Assembly (NCBI GenBank): GCA_947493945.1
Contig: CANLSR010000001.1
Span: 248,001 to 312,000, forward strand
Length of the DNA: 64,000 nucleotides
Direction of reading: 5' to 3'
Source of the DNA: an uncultured bacterium
GTDB taxonomy: Bacteria; Bacteroidota; Rhodothermia; Rhodothermales; Rubricoccaceae
The position numbers and the translations under genes are program-made. The notes below the pieces were generated by a model that was given only the letters and a program-made list of their open reading frames with translations, had not been told where the DNA came from and made no database searches. The first letter of the stretch is position 1. Every line of letters starts with the position of its first letter. Shown here piece by piece: positions 31,699 through 42,018 of this stretch.

Positions 31699-34023
31699 CT
31701 ACGCCGACACGGCCTCCCCCATCGCGTCCGGGATCGCCGTCTCGTACGGCTGGCGGAGCGCGTCGACGGGCACGGACAAGACCTCGGCCCCGCCGACGGC
31801 GACCGCCAGCGGGCCGTCGGTGACGGTCCCGATCTCGGTCGCCTGGGCGCCGGCCTCGGCGGCGAGCTGGCGGACGGCCTCAGCGGCGTCGGGCGACACG
31901 CTCAGCACGACGCGGCTCTGGGCCTCGCCGAACAGGACGGCGTCCAACCGGGCGTCGCTAGCGGGCAGGTTCACGTCCGCGCCCAGGCCAGAAAACACGG
32001 CGCTCTCGGCCAGGCACACCGCCAGCCCACCGTCGGCGCAGTCGTGGGCCGAGCGGACGTGGCCGGCGCGGATGGCCGCCAGCACCGTCGCCTGGACCGC
32101 CTTCTCCTCCTCCAGGTCCAGGTGCGGCGCGTCGCCTGCCGTCTGGTCGTGGAGGGTGGCGAGGTACTCCCCGCCTTCGACGCCGCCGGTGTGCCACCAG
32201 CCGGCCGGCGAGACCAAGAGCAGCACGTCGCCGGCGGACTGCCAGGCGGCGGTCGTGGTGTGCGCCTCGACGTCCTCCACCAGCCCGACCATGCCGATGG
32301 TGGGGGTCGGGAAGACGGCGCCCTCGGGCGACTCGTTGTAGAAGCTCACGTTGCCGCCCGTGACGGGCGTCCCCAGGGCGCGGCAGGCGTCGCCCATGCC
32401 GCCGACGGCCTCGGTAAACTGCCAGTAGACCTCGGGCTTGTACGGGTTGCCGAAGTTGAGGCAGTTGGTGACCGCCAGCGGCTCGCCGCCGGCACAGACC
32501 ACGTTCCGGGCCGCCTCGGCGACGGCGACCTGGGCCCCGCGCCGCGGGTTGAGGTAGACGTAGCGGCCGTTGCAGTCGGTGGTGACGGCCAGCCCGCGCT
32601 CGGCGCCCGCACCGCCGGCGGTGCCCTTGAGGCGGACGACCGCCGCGTCGGTCGGCCCCGGCCCCGCGACGGTGTTGGTGCGGACCTCGGTGTCGTACTG
32701 GCCGAACACCCAGCGCTTGGACGCGATGTTGGGCGTGCCCATCAGCGCCACCAGCGCCCCGCTGGCGGTCTCGGCGGTCAGGTCGTCCAGCCCGTCGAGG
32801 TCGGCCGCCAGCGTCTGGTCGAGGTAGCCCGGCCGGGCCGTCTCGCGGTGGTACACCGGCGCCCCGCCGCCCAGCACCAGCGACTCGGCCGGCACGTCCA
32901 CGACGAGATCCCCATCCCAAAAAACGCGGACGCGCTCCGTGCCCGTCACCTCGCCGATCTGGACCGCGTGCAAGTCCCACTTGTCGAACACGGCCTCGAC
33001 CTCGGCCTCGCGCCCCTTCTCCACCACCACCAGCATCCGCTCCTGGCTCTCCGACAGGAGGAGCTCGTAGGGCGTCATCCCGGTCTCGCGCTGGGGCGTC
33101 CGGTCGAGCTGGAGGTCCATCCCGACGCCGCCCTTCTCGCTCATCTCCGACGACGAGCACGTGATGCCGGCCGCGCCCATGTCCTGCATCCCCACGACGG
33201 CCCCGGTCGCGATGGCCTCCAGGCTCGCTTCCAGGAGCAGCTTCTCGGTGAACGGGTCGCCCACCTGGACGTTGGGGCGCATCGCGTCCGAGTCCTCGGA
33301 CAGCTCCACCGACGCGAACGTGGCCCCGTGGATGCCGTCTCTCCCGGTCGCCGAGCCGACGATGAACACCGGGTTGCCGACGCCCTGGGCCGTCGCGCTC
33401 ACCGTCTCCCCCACCTTGACGATGCCCACCGACATGGCGTTGACCAGCGGGTTCCCCTCGTATGCCGGGTCGAACACGACCTCGCCGCCGACCGTCGGCA
33501 CGCCGAACGAGTTGCCGTAGCCGCCGATCCCGCGCACGACGCCGTCGAACAGGAACCGCACCCTGGGGGTGTCCAGCGACCCGAAGCGGAGCGAGTTCAG
33601 CGACGCGATGGGCCGCGCGCCCATGGTAAAGATGTCGCGCTGGATGCCGCCGACGCCGGTCGCGGCGCCCTGGTACGGCTCGACGGCCGAGGGGTGGTTG
33701 TGGCTCTCGATCTTGAACGCGACCGCCAGCCCGCCGCCGATGTCCACCAGCCCGGCGTTCTCGTCGCCGGCCGCCGCCAGCAGCCGCTCGCCGTCGCGGG
33801 GCAGCGTCTTGAGGAGCGCGATGGAGTTCTTGTACGAGCAGTGCTCGCTCCACATCACCGAGTAAACACCCAACTCGGTGTAGGTCGGGGTCCGGCCCAG
33901 GATCTCCCGGACGCGGGCGTACTCGTCGTCGGTCAGCCCGTGCTCGCGGGCCAGGTCGGGCGTGACGGCGGGGTCGCCGGGCTGCGGCTGGGGGGGCGTG
34001 TCGGGGCGGTCGGCGGGCGTCAT
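31699..34023 (-). CDS. purL: Phosphoribosylformylglycinamidine synthase, PurL subunit (small type)
   Basis: This 774-residue synthetase subunit converts FGAR to FGAM with ATP and ammonia supplied by PurQ. It is of the small (about 740-residue) type that needs separate PurS and PurQ, neither of which is in the window. Key segments are [11 protein letters not shown] near 58, [21 protein letters not shown] (from about 108) and [16 protein letters not shown] near 288. A further ATP-site glycine-rich loop is [12 protein letters not shown] near 577. ATG 34023 is chosen, with TACCTTCC 22 nt upstream. The frame stays open for a further 3.2 kb upstream, but that is antisense to the NYN and hslU genes. 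Confidence 0.96.
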   Translation of the reverse strand: MTPADRPDTPPQPQPGDPAVTPDLAREHGLTDDEYARVREILGRTPTYTELGVYSVMWSEHCSYKNSIALLKTLPRDGERLLAAAGDENAGLVDIGGGLAVAFKIESHNHPSAVEPYQGAATGVGGIQRDIFTMGARPIASLNSLRFGSLDTPRVRFLFDGVVRGIGGYGNSFGVPTVGGEVVFDPAYEGNPLVNAMSVGIVKVGETVSATAQGVGNPVFIVGSATGRDGIHGATFASVELSEDSDAMRPNVQVGDPFTEKLLLEASLEAIATGAVVGMQDMGAAGITCSSSEMSEKGGVGMDLQLDRTPQRETGMTPYELLLSESQERMLVVVEKGREAEVEAVFDKWDLHAVQIGEVTGTERVRVFWDGDLVVDVPAESLVLGGGAPVYHRETARPGYLDQTLAADLDGLDDLTAETASGALVALMGTPNIASKRWVFGQYDTEVRTNTVAGPGPTDAAVVRLKGTAGGAGAERGLAVTTDCNGRYVYLNPRRGAQVAVAEAARNVVCAGGEPLAVTNCLNFGNPYKPEVYWQFTEAVGGMGDACRALGTPVTGGNVSFYNESPEGAVFPTPTIGMVGLVEDVEAHTTTAAWQSAGDVLLLVSPAGWWHTGGVEGGEYLATLHDQTAGDAPHLDLEEEKAVQATVLAAIRAGHVRSAHDCADGGLAVCLAESAVFSGLGADVNLPASDARLDAVLFGEAQSRVVLSVSPDAAEAVRQLAAEAGAQATEIGTVTDGPLAVAVGGAEVLSVPVDALRQPYETAIPDAMGEAVSA

Positions 34024-34045
34024 CGGCGGGGGCGGGAGGGCACCC

Positions 34046-34053
34046 GGAAGGTA
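34046..34053 (-). promoter_or_regulatory. -7-like box TACCTTCC of purL
   Basis: TACCTTCC on the minus strand ends 22 nt before the purL ATG and is identical to the aminotransferase-gene box. Confidence 0.5.
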
Positions 34054-34109
34054 CCCGGACTCGCGGCCGCCCGGGGCCCCGTCACGCAGACCGGCCGGCG
34101 TCCTCGCCG

Positions 34110-34238
34110 CCCGCTGGCGGTCGCGGCCGGCGGCCCGGCGGCGGCACGGCCCCGGGCGCTTCCCGCCAGCGGGCGGCGCCGGCAGCCGGGCACCGGCGGG
34201 CGCCCCCGCCGGGCGCTCGCGCGCGGTCGCCAGCGGGG
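34110..34238. repeat. Three copies of the iterated CCGCTGGCGG word in the purL/NYN divergent gap
   Basis: CCGCTGGCGG at 34111-34120, CCGCCAGCGG at 34163-34172 and CGCCAGCGGGG at 34228-34238 lie within 130 bp upstream of two divergent genes. No gene is visible in 34024-34320. The first copy is inverted relative to the next two. Confidence 0.8.
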
Positions 34239-34320
34239 CCGGTGGGGCCGGCAGGGCCGGCGCCGTAGTTTCCCCGCCGCGCACGTCCATTTGCGCGTTT
34301 GTTCCCCAGCCTTCTCCCCG

Positions 34321-35274
34321 ATGCCCGACGTCCCCGCCCCCGACCCGTCCGCCCCCGCCCCGGAGCGTGCCCCCGAGGGCGCCCGCCAGGCCGCGGCGCT
34401 GGTCGACTACCAGAACCTCCACCACTACCTCAAAGGCCGGACGGGCGGCAACGGCTCCACGGCCGACCTGGCCGGCGCGCTGCTCCTCGCGCTCCGCGAC
34501 CGGCTCGCCGACGACGACACGCGGCTGGTCCGCGGACGCGCCTACGCCGACTTTGGCGGCCTCGACGACCACACGCGCCACGTCCAGCGGACGCTCTACC
34601 TCCACGCCATCGAGCCGGTCTACGTGCCCGCCACGATGCACCGCAACACCACCGACCTCCAGCTGGCCGTCGACGCCGTCGAGATGCGCGCGCGCCACCC
34701 CGAGGTGGACACGTTCGTGCTGGTGGCCGGCGACCGCGACTACGCCCCCGTCGTGACGGCGCTCCTGGCGCACGGCCGCCACGTGGTGGTGGTGGGCTTT
34801 AAAGAGCACCTCTCGCCGCACCTCCTGGAGCACACCGGCGGCGGCGAGTTCGTCGACGCGGCGGGCCTGCTGCCCGGCGACGCGCTGCCGCCCGAGGTCG
34901 AGGTGGGCACGGCCATCCAGACGACCGAGTTCGCCGAGACCCAGGACCCGGCCTACGAGATCAACTACGACGCGCTGGAGACCATCGAGAAGTTTTTCGG
35001 CCAGTACGAGGAGATCTACCTCACGCCGCTCCTGCGCCGGCTCTCCGACGAGATCGGCGAGGTCGAGGGCCACGACCCCAAGTCGCTCGTCTCCGACCTG
35101 GAGGAGTGCGGGGCCGTCCGCCTGGAGCGGCGCAAGGGGATGCCCTACGACTACACCGTCCTGCTGGTCAACGGCGAGCACCCGGCCGTGGTCGAGGTGC
35201 GCGAGGAAGTCCACGGCGCGCCCGTCGAGGCCACCGACGACGGGCTCCCGTTCGAGGACGACGCGGTGATGTAG
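34321..35274 (+). CDS. NYN-domain (LabA/DUF88-type) putative ribonuclease
   Basis: This 317-residue protein has an N-terminal PIN-like NYN domain (about 24-175). The metal-binding acidic residues are visible: LVDYQN (Asp29), [13 protein letters not shown] and [10 protein letters not shown]. The rest includes an acidic linker and a possible winged-helix-like segment (about 225-285, with [12 protein letters not shown]). NYN proteins are usually RNases acting in RNA processing or decay; the substrate is unknown. The ATG at 34321 follows a gap rich in the iterated word. A TAGTTTCC box lies about 48 nt upstream. It lies between purL and hslU. Confidence 0.85.
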   Translation: MPDVPAPDPSAPAPERAPEGARQAAALVDYQNLHHYLKGRTGGNGSTADLAGALLLALRDRLADDDTRLVRGRAYADFGGLDDHTRHVQRTLYLHAIEPVYVPATMHRNTTDLQLAVDAVEMRARHPEVDTFVLVAGDRDYAPVVTALLAHGRHVVVVGFKEHLSPHLLEHTGGGEFVDAAGLLPGDALPPEVEVGTAIQTTEFAETQDPAYEINYDALETIEKFFGQYEEIYLTPLLRRLSDEIGEVEGHDPKSLVSDLEECGAVRLERRKGMPYDYTVLLVNGEHPAVVEVREEVHGAPVEATDDGLPFEDDAVM

Positions 35275-35348
35275 GGCGGTACGTGACGCGTGGCTCCCAG
35301 TCGGGGAGGCCCCGCTCGGCGGCCGGGACGCACGGGCCCGCCCGACTG

Positions 35349-35402
35349 GCGACGCCCGCCAGCGGGGCGACGTCCGCCAGCGGGGCGACGTCCGCCGGCG
35401 GG
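35349..35402. repeat. Three 18-bp tandem repeats carrying the iterated word
   Basis: Three adjacent units at 35349-35366, 35367-35384 and 35385-35402 each read GCGACGYCCGCCRGCGGG. They lie in the 255-bp gap between the NYN gene and hslU, and no gene is visible there. The first two contain an exact CCGCCAGCGGG. Confidence 0.9.
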
Positions 35403-35529
35403 ACGCGGGGCCGGGCGCGCCCGGCCCCGGCGGCAATCTGAAGACCTCACGCATCACGCACCGCGCGTCCAGCTGCGCGCATCCCCTCCGCCAGCGGGGC
35501 GTAGGCCCGGCCGACCGTCTTCCGATTCC

Positions 35530-37017
35530 ATGACCGAGACCCCGACCCCCACGCCCCCCTCCGACGCGTCCGAGCCCGCCGAGGGCACCGCGCACCTGGC
35601 CGGCCTCACGCCGCGCCAGATCGTCGCCGAGCTCGACCACTACGTCGTCGGTCAGCACGACGCCAAGCGGTCGGTCGCGATCGCGCTCCGCAACCGCTGG
35701 CGCCGGCTCCACGCCGACCCCGCCCTGCGCGACGAGATCACGCCGGCCAACATCATCATGATCGGGCCGACGGGCGTGGGCAAGACCGAGATCGCGCGCC
35801 GGCTGGCCAAGCTGACCGGCGCCCCGTTCGTCAAGGTCGAGGCCACCAAGTTCACCGAGGTCGGCTACGTCGGCCGCGACGTGGAAAGCATGATCCGCGA
35901 CCTGGTGGACCTGGCTGTGGGCCAGGCCCGCGACGCCCAGGTCGAGCGCGTCCAGGAGCCGGCGCGCGCCCGCGCCGAGGACCGCGTGCTGGAGCTCTTG
36001 GTCCCCTCGTCCAAGCCCAAGCCCGTCGCCGGCGGCCTGGGCTTCCCCCTCGGCGGCGTCCAGGCCGGCGCCGGCGCGCCGGCCGAGGCCGCCAGCGGCA
36101 CCAACGGCGGCTCCGACGAGGACGACCTCCGCCGGCGGACGCTGGAGAAGTTCCGCGACCGCCTGCGCGACGGCAAGCTGGACGAGCGCGAGGTCGAGAT
36201 CGACGTGACGCTGGACAAGACCACCAACCTGCAGATGTTCGGGCCGATGGGCCTGGAGGAGATGGGCATCAACCTGCAGGAGATGCTGGGCGGGATGGGC
36301 AAGACGCGCAAAAAGCGCCGCGTCAAGGTGCCCGAGGCCCTCGACCTCCTGACCCAGGAGGAGGCCCAGAAGTTGATCGACGGCGACGCGGCCAAGGAGG
36401 AGGCGCTCGCGCGCGTCGAGCAGGCCGGGATCGTGTTCATCGACGAGATCGACAAGGTGGCCGGCCGCCAGCAGGCCGGCGGCGGGGGCGGGCCGGACGT
36501 GTCGCGCGAGGGCGTCCAGCGCGACCTCCTGCCCATCGTCGAGGGCTCGACGGTGATGACCAAGCACGGGACGGTCAAGACCGACCACATCCTGTTTATC
36601 GCCTCCGGCGCGTTCCACGTCGCCAAGCCGTCCGACCTGATCCCGGAGCTCCAGGGCCGCTTCCCGATCCGCGTCGAGCTGACGTCGCTCTCCGAGGACG
36701 ACTTCGTCGAGATCCTGACCGGCCCCAAGACGGCGCTCCTGAAGCAGTACGCGGCCATGTTCGAGTCGGAGGGCGTCGCGCTCACCTTCACCGACGACGC
36801 CGTGCGCGAGATCGCCAAGACCGCCGCGACGGTCAACGACGAGGTCGAGAACATCGGGGCCCGCCGCCTCCACACCATCCTGACCACGCTCCTGGAAGAC
36901 TGGCTCTTCGACGTGCCGGACGACGTCAGCGGGCCGGTCGAGATCACCACCGACGACGTGGCGCGCAAGCTCGACGGCGTGGTCGAGAACCGCGACCTGA
37001 GCCAGTACATCCTGTGA
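35530..37017 (+). CDS. hslU: ATP-dependent protease ATPase subunit HslU
   Basis: This 495-residue AAA+ unfoldase partners with the HslV peptidase. Walker A GPTGVGKT is at 79-86 and [14 protein letters not shown] near 116 is the pore-side segment. The I-domain is long, with a Gly/Ala-rich insert (about 170-200) partly encoded by the iterated word. Walker B is [10 protein letters not shown] near 300, and the C-terminus ends with the docking tail (SQYIL). ATG 35530 starts a slightly long Thr/Pro-rich N-terminus. No hslV is adjacent; it usually lies directly upstream. Convergence is absent; a flippase gene follows. Confidence 0.95.
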   Translation: MTETPTPTPPSDASEPAEGTAHLAGLTPRQIVAELDHYVVGQHDAKRSVAIALRNRWRRLHADPALRDEITPANIIMIGPTGVGKTEIARRLAKLTGAPFVKVEATKFTEVGYVGRDVESMIRDLVDLAVGQARDAQVERVQEPARARAEDRVLELLVPSSKPKPVAGGLGFPLGGVQAGAGAPAEAASGTNGGSDEDDLRRRTLEKFRDRLRDGKLDEREVEIDVTLDKTTNLQMFGPMGLEEMGINLQEMLGGMGKTRKKRRVKVPEALDLLTQEEAQKLIDGDAAKEEALARVEQAGIVFIDEIDKVAGRQQAGGGGGPDVSREGVQRDLLPIVEGSTVMTKHGTVKTDHILFIASGAFHVAKPSDLIPELQGRFPIRVELTSLSEDDFVEILTGPKTALLKQYAAMFESEGVALTFTDDAVREIAKTAATVNDEVENIGARRLHTILTTLLEDWLFDVPDDVSGPVEITTDDVARKLDGVVENRDLSQYIL

Positions 37018-37078
37018 GGACTGGGGAACCTGGAGCGGGAGCCGCGCCTGCTCCTCCGGTCCCGTGGACGCCCCGCCG

Positions 37079-37114
37079 CGCTGGCGGTCGTTCTGCGCGC
37101 GGCCTCCGCCAGCG
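37079..37114 (+). terminator. Inverted pair of the iterated word after hslU
   Basis: CGCTGGCGG (37079-37087) and CCGCCAGCG (37106-37114) can form a 9-bp stem with an 18-nt loop, 62 nt past the hslU stop and 12 nt before the next GTG. There is no T-tract. Confidence 0.45.
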
Positions 37115-37126
37115 GCACGGGGCCGC

Positions 37127-38575
37127 GTGACGCCGGTCTGGCTCCGGGCGCTCGGCGTGCTCCGGCGCAGCCGGGGGTCCCGCCAGGTGCTCACGCTCGT
37201 CACCGGCGCCGCGGCGGCCCAGGCCGTGCTGCTGCTGGCTCGGCCGGTCCTAACGCGGCTCTACCCCGCCGAGGCGTTCGGCCTGCTGAGCGTGTTCGTG
37301 GCGCCGGCCTACCTGCTGGCGACGGTCGGGACGCTGCGCTACGAGGACGCCGTGGCGGTGCCGGCCCGCGACCGCGACGGCGCCGGGCTGGCGGTCCTCG
37401 CCGCGGCGGGCGGGCTCGCGGTCGCGCTCGGGCTCGCGCTGACCGCTCCGGCGCGCGCCCAGGTCGCCGCCGCGCTGGGGGCGCCGGAGCTGGCGCCGCT
37501 GCTCCCCTTGGTCCCGGTCGTGGTGGGCACGCTGGCGGCGGCCAACGCCGCCCAGGCCTGGCTGGCGCGGGTCGGCGCCTACCGCGTCCTCTCGCTGGCG
37601 GCCGTGGTCCAGAGCGCGCTCGTGGTCGGCGTCCAACTCGCGTGGCCCGAGCGGGACGCGTCGGGGCTGGTGCTGGGCACCGCGCTCGGAGCGGCCGCCT
37701 TCGCGGGCGTGCTGGCCGTGGCCGCCGTGCGGACCGGCGTGGCCCGGGACCTCCGGTGGCCCGAGCTGGGCGCGCTGGCCCGCCGGTGGCGCCGGTTTCC
37801 CCAGCTCGGCCTCCCCGCGTCGGCGCTGGTCCAGCTGGCCGCGCGCCTGCCCCCGCTCGTCCTGGTGGCCTCGTTCGGGCCGACGGTGGTGGGCCACTTC
37901 GCCATCGCGGTGGCCTCGGTGAGCGTGCCGGTCGGGCTGGTGGCCGACGCCGCCGGCCAGGTGTTCGCGGTGCGCGGGGCCGAGGCGCAGCGGGCGGGCC
38001 GCCTGGGACCACTCGTGGAGCGCGTCCACGGCCGGCTGGTGGCCGCCGTCGCCTTCCCGGTCCTCGCGGTGGCCCTTCTCGGGCCGGACCTGTTCGCGTT
38101 CGTCTTTGGCGAGCCGTGGCGTCCGTCGGGCCTCTACGCCCGGGTCCTGTCGCCGTGGCTGCTGCTGGGCGCCGTGGGCGCGCCGCTTACCCGAGCGTTC
38201 GACGTGACGGAGCGCCAGCGCGACGAGCTGCTGTCGGGCGCGGCGACGGCCGGCCTGATCGGGACGGCCCTCACCATCGGCGCCGGGCTGGCGACGCCGG
38301 CCGCCGCGCTGGCGGTGCTGGCCGGCGGAGGCGTGCTGGCGCGCGTCGTCCAGATCGGGTGGGTGTTTCGTCTGAGCGGCGCCCGCCTCAGACGCGGCGC
38401 GCTCGACCTGTCCACGACCGTCGCCAGCGCGGCGCTGGGGCTGGTGCCCTCCGCCCTGGGGCTGGCGTACGGGGGGCTCGCCGGAGGCATTGCGGGCGCC
38501 CTGGCCGGCGGCATCGGCTACGGGGCGACCGTCTTGCGCCGCCTGCCGGAGCCTCCACCGCGACCGCGCCTCTAG
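37127..38575 (+). CDS. Lipopolysaccharide/polysaccharide flippase (MATE/MOP-type, Wzx-like)
   Basis: This 482-residue polytopic membrane protein has about 12 hydrophobic helices. The N-terminus [32 protein letters not shown] is typical of PST/Wzx transporters that flip lipid-linked sugars across the inner membrane. I chose GTG 37127, which lies after the hairpin at 37079-37114; the open frame starts earlier at 37064 within that hairpin region. It begins a four-gene plus-strand group (flippase, GNAT-like, GT2, membrane protein), which suggests an envelope-glycan role. Confidence 0.85.
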   Translation: MTPVWLRALGVLRRSRGSRQVLTLVTGAAAAQAVLLLARPVLTRLYPAEAFGLLSVFVAPAYLLATVGTLRYEDAVAVPARDRDGAGLAVLAAAGGLAVALGLALTAPARAQVAAALGAPELAPLLPLVPVVVGTLAAANAAQAWLARVGAYRVLSLAAVVQSALVVGVQLAWPERDASGLVLGTALGAAAFAGVLAVAAVRTGVARDLRWPELGALARRWRRFPQLGLPASALVQLAARLPPLVLVASFGPTVVGHFAIAVASVSVPVGLVADAAGQVFAVRGAEAQRAGRLGPLVERVHGRLVAAVAFPVLAVALLGPDLFAFVFGEPWRPSGLYARVLSPWLLLGAVGAPLTRAFDVTERQRDELLSGAATAGLIGTALTIGAGLATPAAALAVLAGGGVLARVVQIGWVFRLSGARLRRGALDLSTTVASAALGLVPSALGLAYGGLAGGIAGALAGGIGYGATVLRRLPEPPPRPRL

Positions 38576-38576
38576 C

Positions 38577-39518
38577 TTGGGCCGCTCCGCCCCCGTCCCC
38601 CTGACGCTCCTCCCCACCGACGACCGCTACGCCACGCTCTGGGCCGGATCGCCCGGGCGGACGCCGTTTTCCCATCCCGCCGCCGTCGCGGCCTACGGTC
38701 GAGCCTTCGGGCTGGACGCCCGCGTCGTGATCCTGGACGACCAGGCGGCTGGGGTGCCCATCTTCCACAAACGGCGGGGGCCGTTTCGCGCCGCCTCGCT
38801 GCCGCCGTTGTGCCCGGTCGCGCGCCCGCTGCTGGCCCGGCCGCTGGCGGAGGCCGCCAGCCACGCGAGGACCTCGCCGCTGGACCGGCTGCTGGCCCGC
38901 CTCGACGGCCAGGCCCACCAGCTCACGCTCGCCCTGGGCGCCGACGACCTCCGCCCCTACCTCTGGGCCGGGTGGACGGCGACGCCGCGCGCGACGTATC
39001 GCCTGGACCTGGGCGGCGACCTCAGCGCCGGCTACTCCTCCAACGTCCGCCGCACCCTGAAGTCCGACTCGGACGCCTTTGAGATCGTGGAGGACGACGC
39101 GCTGGCGGGCCAGGCCGCCGGCCTGATGGCCGCGTCGTACCGGCGCGGGGGCGCGGACCTGGGGCTCGACGAGCGCGCCGTCGCCGGGCTGGCGGACGCG
39201 TTCGGCGCGGCCGGGCTGGCGCGGACGTTCGCGGCCCGGCGCGGAGGCGCCGTCGAGGCCGCGGTCACGGCCGCCACGGACGGGCGGACGGCCTTTTACT
39301 GGATCGCCGGCAGCCGCCCCGGCCCGGCCATGACGGTGCTGCTGGATTACACGCTCGGCCGGCTGGCGGACGACGGCGTCGAGGTGTTCGACTTTTGCGG
39401 CGCCAACGTGCCGTCCATCGCCGAGTTTAAGCGCCGGTTCGGGCCGAGCCTGGCGCCGGCGCCCCTCGTCCGCCGCGTGGCGCACCCGGCGCTGCGGCTC
39501 CTCGACCGGTTCCGCTGA
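38577..39518 (+). CDS. GNAT/FemAB-like acyltransferase
   Basis: This protein of about 313 residues has two GNAT-like lobes. Visible features include RRTLKSDSDAFEI near 157 and a C-terminal core with FDFCGANVPSIAEFKRRFG near 278, a pattern seen in FemAB-like or polysaccharide-cluster acetyltransferases. It may transfer an acyl or aminoacyl group to a cell-envelope sugar; this is inferred from its neighbours. The start is uncertain: TTG at 38577, one base after the flippase stop, is used because no ATG/GTG fits. Codons upstream overlap the flippase gene. Confidence 0.7.
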   Translation: MGRSAPVPLTLLPTDDRYATLWAGSPGRTPFSHPAAVAAYGRAFGLDARVVILDDQAAGVPIFHKRRGPFRAASLPPLCPVARPLLARPLAEAASHARTSPLDRLLARLDGQAHQLTLALGADDLRPYLWAGWTATPRATYRLDLGGDLSAGYSSNVRRTLKSDSDAFEIVEDDALAGQAAGLMAASYRRGGADLGLDERAVAGLADAFGAAGLARTFAARRGGAVEAAVTAATDGRTAFYWIAGSRPGPAMTVLLDYTLGRLADDGVEVFDFCGANVPSIAEFKRRFGPSLAPAPLVRRVAHPALRLLDRFR

Positions 39519-39594
39519 CCGCCGCCGACGCCCACCGCCAGCGGGGCGGCGTGTTGCCCGTGCCCCGGGCGCCGGCGGGTGAGATCTTGCGTCC

Positions 39595-40329
39595 ATGCCG
39601 CTGGTCTCCCTCGTCCTGCCCGCCTTCAACGAGGTCGAGAACCTGGCCGACGCCGTGGCCGGCGTGGCGACCGCGCTGGACGACGTCGGACCCGCCTGGC
39701 AACTCGTGATCGTGGACGACGGGTCGACCGACGGCACCGGCGACCTCGCCCGCCAGCTCGCGGCGTCCGACCCGCGCGTCGTGGTCGCCCGCCACCCCAG
39801 GAACCGGGGCAAGGGCGCGGCGCTTAAGACCGGCGTGGCCCTCGCGACCGCGCCCGTCGTCGGCTACACCGACGCCGACCTGCCGTTCGACATGGAGGCG
39901 CTGGGCCGCGCCTACGCCCGGCTGGCGGAGACCGGCGCCGACCTGGTGGCCGGCGTCCGCGTCAACCGCGAGCGCTACTCGCTGCGGCGGCGCGTCGTGT
40001 CGGGCACCTACAACGCGCTCGTCCGCGCCATTTTGAACGTGCCCCACGACGACCTCGGGTTCGCGCTCAAGATGATGCGCCGTGAAACGTTCGAGCGCGC
40101 CGAGCTCGAAAGCGACGGCGGGTTCGTGTGCGTGGAGCTGATCGCCAAAACGTACGCGGCCGGGCTCCAGATCGAGCGCGTCGGCGTCGAGTTTACGCCC
40201 CGGACGCGCGGCACCTCGACGATGGCCGGGCCGGCGTCGGTGGCCGGCATCATCCGCGACCTGATCCGCTACCGGCTGGGCCGGCTCCCGTCCGGCCGGC
40301 TGGGCCGATCCGCCGAGACGTCGGCGTGA
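39595..40329 (+). CDS. Family 2 glycosyltransferase (dolichol-phosphate-mannose-synthase-like)
   Basis: This 244-residue cytosolic enzyme has the GT-A fold: LVLPAFNE at 5-12, IVDDGSTDGTG near 39, the DxD metal-binding motif as TDADLPF near 93 and RNRGKGAALKTG near 69. It belongs to the polyprenyl-phosphate sugar transferase group that loads a sugar onto a lipid carrier for flipping and transfer. There are no extra membrane segments. The start is ATG 39595. Its stop overlaps the following membrane-protein gene as GTGA, so the two are probably coupled; that product could use the lipid-linked sugar. Confidence 0.9.
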   Translation: MPLVSLVLPAFNEVENLADAVAGVATALDDVGPAWQLVIVDDGSTDGTGDLARQLAASDPRVVVARHPRNRGKGAALKTGVALATAPVVGYTDADLPFDMEALGRAYARLAETGADLVAGVRVNRERYSLRRRVVSGTYNALVRAILNVPHDDLGFALKMMRRETFERAELESDGGFVCVELIAKTYAAGLQIERVGVEFTPRTRGTSTMAGPASVAGIIRDLIRYRLGRLPSGRLGRSAETSA

Positions 40330-41966
40330 GCGAGCCGCGTCCCGGCTCTCGCGTGTCGGTGCCCCTTTGGGCGGTGGTGCTGCTCGGGCTGGCGTGCTAC
40401 TGGCGGGTCGGCTACGGCTACGGCACCGGCGACCACGAGGAGATCCTGCCCCAACTGCTCCGCGCGCTCGACCCGAGCCTGTTCCCGCGCGACCCCTACC
40501 TCGTGGGCGAGGACGACGCGTTCAGCGTCCGGTTCGTGTTCCTGGGCGTGCTCCGGGCCTTGAGCGTCGTGCTCCCGCCGCCCGTCGCCGTGTTCGGCCT
40601 CAGCGTCGGCGCGTGGCTGGGCGCCGGCTGGGCCGCGTCGCGGCTGGCCCTGACGCTTCTCGCCTCCCCGACCGCCTCCGGCTCGCCGCTCACGCCGACC
40701 GCCAGCCGGACGGCGGCGGTGCTCGCCGTGCTGGCCGCGATCGCGACGGTCTACTGGACGCCCGGCGGCAACGCGCTGGTCTCGCCGACGCTCGTCCCGG
40801 AGTCGCTGGCCTGGACGCCCGTGCTGCTGGCGGTCGACGCGTTCGCGCGCGGACGCCCTTACCGAGCGGCGGCCTGGCTGGGCGCGGCGACCTGGGTCCA
40901 GCCGCTCATCGGGCTCCAGTTTGGGCTGCTGCTGGGGATCGTCGGGCTGTGGCGGATGGCCGACGGCGACGCCCGCCGCGCGCTGGGCCAGGCGCTCGGC
41001 TTCGGCGCGCTGTTCTTTGCCGTCGCCAGCCCCATCCTGGTCCCCACGCTGCTCACCCAGGCCGGCACCGTGCCCCCCGACGACGGCCTGACGACGTTCA
41101 CCGTCACGGCGTGGCTGCGCCAGGCGCATCACTACCTGCTGTTCTCCCAACACCCGCTCACGCTCGCACGCTTCGGGCTGGTGATCGCGGCGGGGCTGGG
41201 CGGCTTGTCCGTTCTCCGCGCGCGGCGTGTGCCGCTGGCGCACGGCCGGTTCGCCGTCCGCACGCTGATCGTGATCGCGGCGCTGGTGGTCGCCTACGTC
41301 GTGATGACCGAGGGCGCCGAGAGCTTGACGGTCGCCAAGATGCAGGTTTTCCGCCTGACCGTCCTGGCCAAGCTGATGCTGCTGACGTGGGCGGCCGGCG
41401 CTGCGGTGTCGCTCGCCCCGGGCCGCTGGCGGCGCGCGTCGCCAGCGGCTGGCCGGTGGGGATGGGCCGCGGCGCTGGCGGCCGTCGCCGTGACGGTGGC
41501 GACGGGCGCGTCCGGCATCGGCCGGCCGGCGGCGATGTGGAAACCCGCCCGGCACGCCGCGACGGACCTGTTCCGCGCCGAGGACTGGATCCGCCGCCAC
41601 ACGCCCCGCGACGCGCTGTTCCTGGTCCCGCCCGGCACCACGTCGTTTCGGAGCCACGCCCTGCGCTCGGTCGCCGTCAACTTCAAGCCCACCACGTTCC
41701 GCGACGACGCGATGCACGCTTGGCTCCAGCGCATCCGCACCGTCGCGCCGGCTCCGCTGCCAGCCCGCGACGGCGGCCGCGCCGCCATCCAGGCTTGGCG
41801 CGACGCGCTCGACCCGGCCTACCACGCCCACAGCCCAGCCGAGTGGGCCCGGCTGGCCGACACCTTCGGCACCGATTACGCGCTCGTCGACCGGTCCCAA
41901 ACGCCGACGCCGCCCGCGGGCGAGCCAGTGTTTCAAGCCGGCGACTGGGCCGTCTACGCGCTGTAA
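40326..41966 (+). CDS. Polytopic membrane protein, possibly GT-C type glycosyltransferase
   Basis: I cannot name the family with confidence. The 546-residue protein has about 10 membrane helices. A loop after the first helix reads GYGTGDHEEILPQLLRALDP (about 28-47), and a soluble C-terminal domain (about 410-546) contains DWIRRHTPRDALFLVPP. This layout is like GT-C enzymes or DUF-type membrane proteins of glycan clusters that use polyprenyl-phosphate sugars. The start is GTG 40326 overlapping the GT2 stop. A copy pair of the iterated word (near 41422 and 41447) lies inside the coding sequence. Confidence 0.65.
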   Translation: MSEPRPGSRVSVPLWAVVLLGLACYWRVGYGYGTGDHEEILPQLLRALDPSLFPRDPYLVGEDDAFSVRFVFLGVLRALSVVLPPPVAVFGLSVGAWLGAGWAASRLALTLLASPTASGSPLTPTASRTAAVLAVLAAIATVYWTPGGNALVSPTLVPESLAWTPVLLAVDAFARGRPYRAAAWLGAATWVQPLIGLQFGLLLGIVGLWRMADGDARRALGQALGFGALFFAVASPILVPTLLTQAGTVPPDDGLTTFTVTAWLRQAHHYLLFSQHPLTLARFGLVIAAGLGGLSVLRARRVPLAHGRFAVRTLIVIAALVVAYVVMTEGAESLTVAKMQVFRLTVLAKLMLLTWAAGAAVSLAPGRWRRASPAAGRWGWAAALAAVAVTVATGASGIGRPAAMWKPARHAATDLFRAEDWIRRHTPRDALFLVPPGTTSFRSHALRSVAVNFKPTTFRDDAMHAWLQRIRTVAPAPLPARDGGRAAIQAWRDALDPAYHAHSPAEWARLADTFGTDYALVDRSQTPTPPAGEPVFQAGDWAVYAL

Positions 41967-42018
41967 CCGCTCGCCCACCGACGCCGCCAGCAAGGGGCGG
42001 TTGCTGCACGCGGCGGGG

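Noticed and set aside
35349-35402. CRISPR-like array of 18-bp repeats
   Set aside because: Copies are directly adjacent without spacers and consist of the iterated genome word.
34024-37203. A 1834-residue minus-strand frame continuing upstream of purL
   Set aside because: It is only the antisense of the NYN and hslU genes, open because of high GC; the protein beyond the purL ATG has no family features and is low complexity.
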